Of a stretch of 7,445 nt of DNA, positions 5,692-7,445 are shown one piece after another. Made by a program: the position numbers and the translations under genes. The notes under the pieces were generated by a model. The model saw only the letters and a program-made list of their open reading frames with translations. It did not search any database and was not told the origin of the DNA. The stretch covers positions 1 through 7,445 of the forward strand of contig SXVE01000164.1 in the NCBI GenBank assembly GCA_005790265.1, given 5' to 3'. Numbering within the stretch: position 1 is the stretch's first letter; every line of letters starts with the position of its first letter. The stretch comes from Acidobacteriota bacterium (lineage in GTDB: Bacteria > Acidobacteriota > Blastocatellia > Pyrinomonadales > Pyrinomonadaceae).

Positions 5692-7398
5692 ATGAGTAAT
5701 GAGTTGAAAAAAGGAATGTTTTCAAACATCGGCGGCGATATTGCCTCCGGATTAGTAGTGTTTTTCGTTGCTGTTCCGCTGTGTTTGGGCATCGCTTTGG
5801 CATCGGGCGCGCCGCTTTTTTCCGGCATCGTCGGCGGCATCGTCGGCGGTTTGGTCGTCGGCGCGCTGAGCCGTTCGCAGTTGAGCGTGACCGGTCCGGC
5901 AGCGGGTTTGGCGGCGATTGTGCTCGTGGCGATTACCGAACTCGGCGCGTTTAATATCTTTTTGTGCGCGGTGATTATCGCCGGATTTCTTCAGCTTGCG
6001 CTCGGTTTTCTGAAAGCCGGAACCATCGCCAATTATTTTCCGTCGAACGTCATCGAAGGAATGCTCGCGGGCATCGGGATTATCATTATCTTAAAACAGA
6101 TTCCGCACGCCGTCGGTTATGATAAAGATTACGAAGGCAGCGAAAGTTTCGCCGATATTGTCGGAAATTTCGGCAACAATACGTTTACGATGCTCGCCGA
6201 TTCGCTCAGATTTCTAACGCCGGGCGCGGTGATTGTCGCGGCAGTCGGCATTGCGCTGATGCTCGTCTGGGACAAAGTTGCTTTTCTCAAAAAAATCAAA
6301 GCGCTGCCCGGTCCGCTCGTCGCGGTTCTTGCGGGCGTGATTATCAACGAAATTTTCATTCTGAGCGGTTCGGGTTTGGCGATTCAGGGCGAACACTTGG
6401 TTAATCTGCCGGTCGCGACTGATTTGAACGGCTTTTTCGCGCAGTTTGCGATGCCCGATTTCAACGGATTTCTCGACAGCCGCGTGTGGGTGATCGGCGC
6501 AACGATTGCGATTGTCGCTTCCATTGAAACGCTATTGTGTATCGAAGCGACCGACCGCATTGACCCGCTCAAACGCTATACGCCGACGAACCGGGAATTA
6601 AAAGCGCAGGGCATCGGCAATATCGTTTCCGGTTTTCTCGGCGGTCTGCCGGTCACGTCGGTGATTGTTCGTTCGTCGGCAAACGTCAATGCGGGCGCGA
6701 AAACCAAACTTTCGACGATTGTGCATGGCGCGATGCTTTTATTTGCGGCGGCGCTGATTCCGTTTGTCCTAAACAAAATTCCGCTCGCCGCGCTCGCTGC
6801 GATTCTGCTTTTAACCGGCTACAAACTCGCGAAACCGGCGCTTTTCCGTAAATACTGGGCAAGCGGACTTTATCAGTTCGTGCCGTTTATCGTCACGATT
6901 TTGGCGATTGTTTTCACCGATTTATTAAAAGGCGTCGCGCTCGGAATGGTCGTCAGTGTTTTCTTTATTCTGCGCGAAAACTTGAAAAGCCCGTATTTCT
7001 TTCAGCGCAAAGAACATCACGACGGCGATATTATTCACATCAATCTCGCGCAGGAAGTTTCGTTTTTGAACAAAGCGGCGATCAAACAAACGCTCGAACA
7101 TCTGCCGTCAAACAGTTACGTCATCATTGACGCGTCCGAAGCGGTTTACATTGACCACGACGTGCTCGAATTAATCAAGGAATTTCAGGACAGCAAAGCG
7201 GCTGACCGCGATATTCGGCTTGATTTGGTCGGCTTCAAACCCGAATATAAAATTGATAACACGCTGAATCGGCAGTTTGTTTTCTCGGAAGCGGAAAAAA
7301 ATCAAGAACAATCGCACGGCGTCGCCGTTGTTCCGCGCCAGAAACACGCCGAACTGATCAGCAATCTCGTCGCCAAAACCGAGGGCGCGAAAGCGTAA
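5692..7398 (+). CDS. SulP-family inorganic anion transporter with STAS domain (bicarbonate or sulfate)
   Basis: Inner-membrane secondary transporter, 568 residues from the ATG. The N-terminal half has the SulP signatures DIASGLVVFFVAVPLCLGIA (16-35), a glycine-rich second helix (GIVGGIVGGLVVG, 45-57) and SVTGPAAGL (65-73). Further hydrophobic segments lie at about 86-107, 115-133, 177-195, 203-225, 264-283, 340-360, 363-380 and 391-428. The conserved loop with ASIETLLCIEATDRIDPLKR (276-295), TPTNRELKAQGIGN and GLPVTSVIVRSSANVNAG (318-335) marks the BicA-like SulP subgroup frequently found beside carbonic anhydrase genes. A short STAS domain (about 442-520, VIIDASEAVYIDHDVLELI) is followed by a polar tail of about 45 residues. 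Substrate cannot be decided from sequence: bicarbonate is inferred from the subgroup, sulfate is the alternative. It is divergent from a sigma-54-activating two-component system and probably heads an operon with the gene starting at 7440. Confidence 0.93.
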   Translation: MSNELKKGMFSNIGGDIASGLVVFFVAVPLCLGIALASGAPLFSGIVGGIVGGLVVGALSRSQLSVTGPAAGLAAIVLVAITELGAFNIFLCAVIIAGFLQLALGFLKAGTIANYFPSNVIEGMLAGIGIIIILKQIPHAVGYDKDYEGSESFADIVGNFGNNTFTMLADSLRFLTPGAVIVAAVGIALMLVWDKVAFLKKIKALPGPLVAVLAGVIINEIFILSGSGLAIQGEHLVNLPVATDLNGFFAQFAMPDFNGFLDSRVWVIGATIAIVASIETLLCIEATDRIDPLKRYTPTNRELKAQGIGNIVSGFLGGLPVTSVIVRSSANVNAGAKTKLSTIVHGAMLLFAAALIPFVLNKIPLAALAAILLLTGYKLAKPALFRKYWASGLYQFVPFIVTILAIVFTDLLKGVALGMVVSVFFILRENLKSPYFFQRKEHHDGDIIHINLAQEVSFLNKAAIKQTLEHLPSNSYVIIDASEAVYIDHDVLELIKEFQDSKAADRDIRLDLVGFKPEYKIDNTLNRQFVFSEAEKNQEQSHGVAVVPRQKHAELISNLVAKTEGAKA

Positions 7399-7426
7399 AT
7401 TAACAGGTAAAAACAAAATTTTTGAC

Positions 7427-7432
7427 AAGGAG
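7427..7432 (+). promoter_or_regulatory. Ribosome binding site of the next gene
   Basis: AAGGAG, the best Shine-Dalgarno match in the window, lies seven bases before a TTG at 7440 and 28 bases after the transporter stop. No ATG or GTG is available at suitable spacing before the window ends, so it points to TTG as the start codon. Confidence 0.65.
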
Positions 7433-7439
7433 AATTTAA

Positions 7440-7445
7440 TTGAAA
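7440..7445 (+). CDS. Start of a downstream gene, TTG start, cut by window edge
   Basis: Only TTG AAA (Met-Lys) is visible. The call rests on the strong AAGGAG at ideal spacing and on the 41-base gap after the transporter, which suggests one operon. Nothing in two codons identifies the product. By context, a beta-class carbonic anhydrase is the likeliest partner of this transporter subgroup, but that is a guess from known gene neighbourhoods. Confidence 0.45.

Noticed and set aside
5824..5847. Perfect 12-base tandem duplication at the start of the transporter
   Set aside because: It encodes GIVGGIVG, part of the glycine-rich second helix normal for this SulP subgroup; the length is as expected.

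Overview
The window is ordinary chromosomal DNA from a free-living bacterium. It carries four essentially complete genes, packed as a convergent pair followed by a divergent pair, and the first codons of a fifth. The DNA is very rich in CpG. Ala is mostly GCG, Arg mostly CGC and Lys mostly AAA, and this usage is similar in all four genes, so nothing looks recently acquired. A fused aspartokinase-homoserine dehydrogenase, an NtrC-type sigma-54 activator and a BicA-like SulP transporter fit several phyla. The overall look reminds me of Acidobacteriota (Blastocatellia-like), but that is a low-confidence impression.

Layout. Bases 1-2442 (+) encode ThrA, cut by the window edge and missing only about eight N-terminal residues. 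Bases 2443-2518 are a short AT-rich convergent spacer with a tandem heptamer and its inverted copies. Bases 2519-3868 (-) encode an NtrC-family response regulator. Bases 3898-5343 (-) encode its membrane-bound histidine kinase, upstream in the same operon. Bases 5344-5691 are a 348-base divergent intergenic region. Bases 5692-7398 (+) encode a SulP-family anion transporter with a C-terminal STAS domain. At 7427-7445 a good ribosome binding site and a TTG codon begin another gene that runs off the window.

How the parts may work together. ThrA is stand-alone amino-acid metabolism (first and third steps of the aspartate-to-threonine/methionine route) and has no evident link to its neighbours. 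The more interesting unit is the divergent pair. The kinase and sigma-54 activator sit back to back with the transporter, and the spacer holds (i) a TGCCAC-N6-GTGGCA palindrome just upstream of the kinase start, and (ii) a sequence on the transporter strand resembling a sigma-54 -24/-12 promoter, about 165 bases from the palindrome's centre to the predicted start site. That is the usual geometry of an enhancer-dependent promoter. My main hypothesis is that this two-component system controls the transporter operon, and perhaps itself. Transporters of this SulP subgroup are often followed by a carbonic anhydrase gene, so the substrate may be bicarbonate, but the downstream gene is not visible.

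I found no RNA genes, CRISPR arrays, insertion sequences, phage genes or broken genes. I do not see a wholly novel system; the best leads are regulatory.
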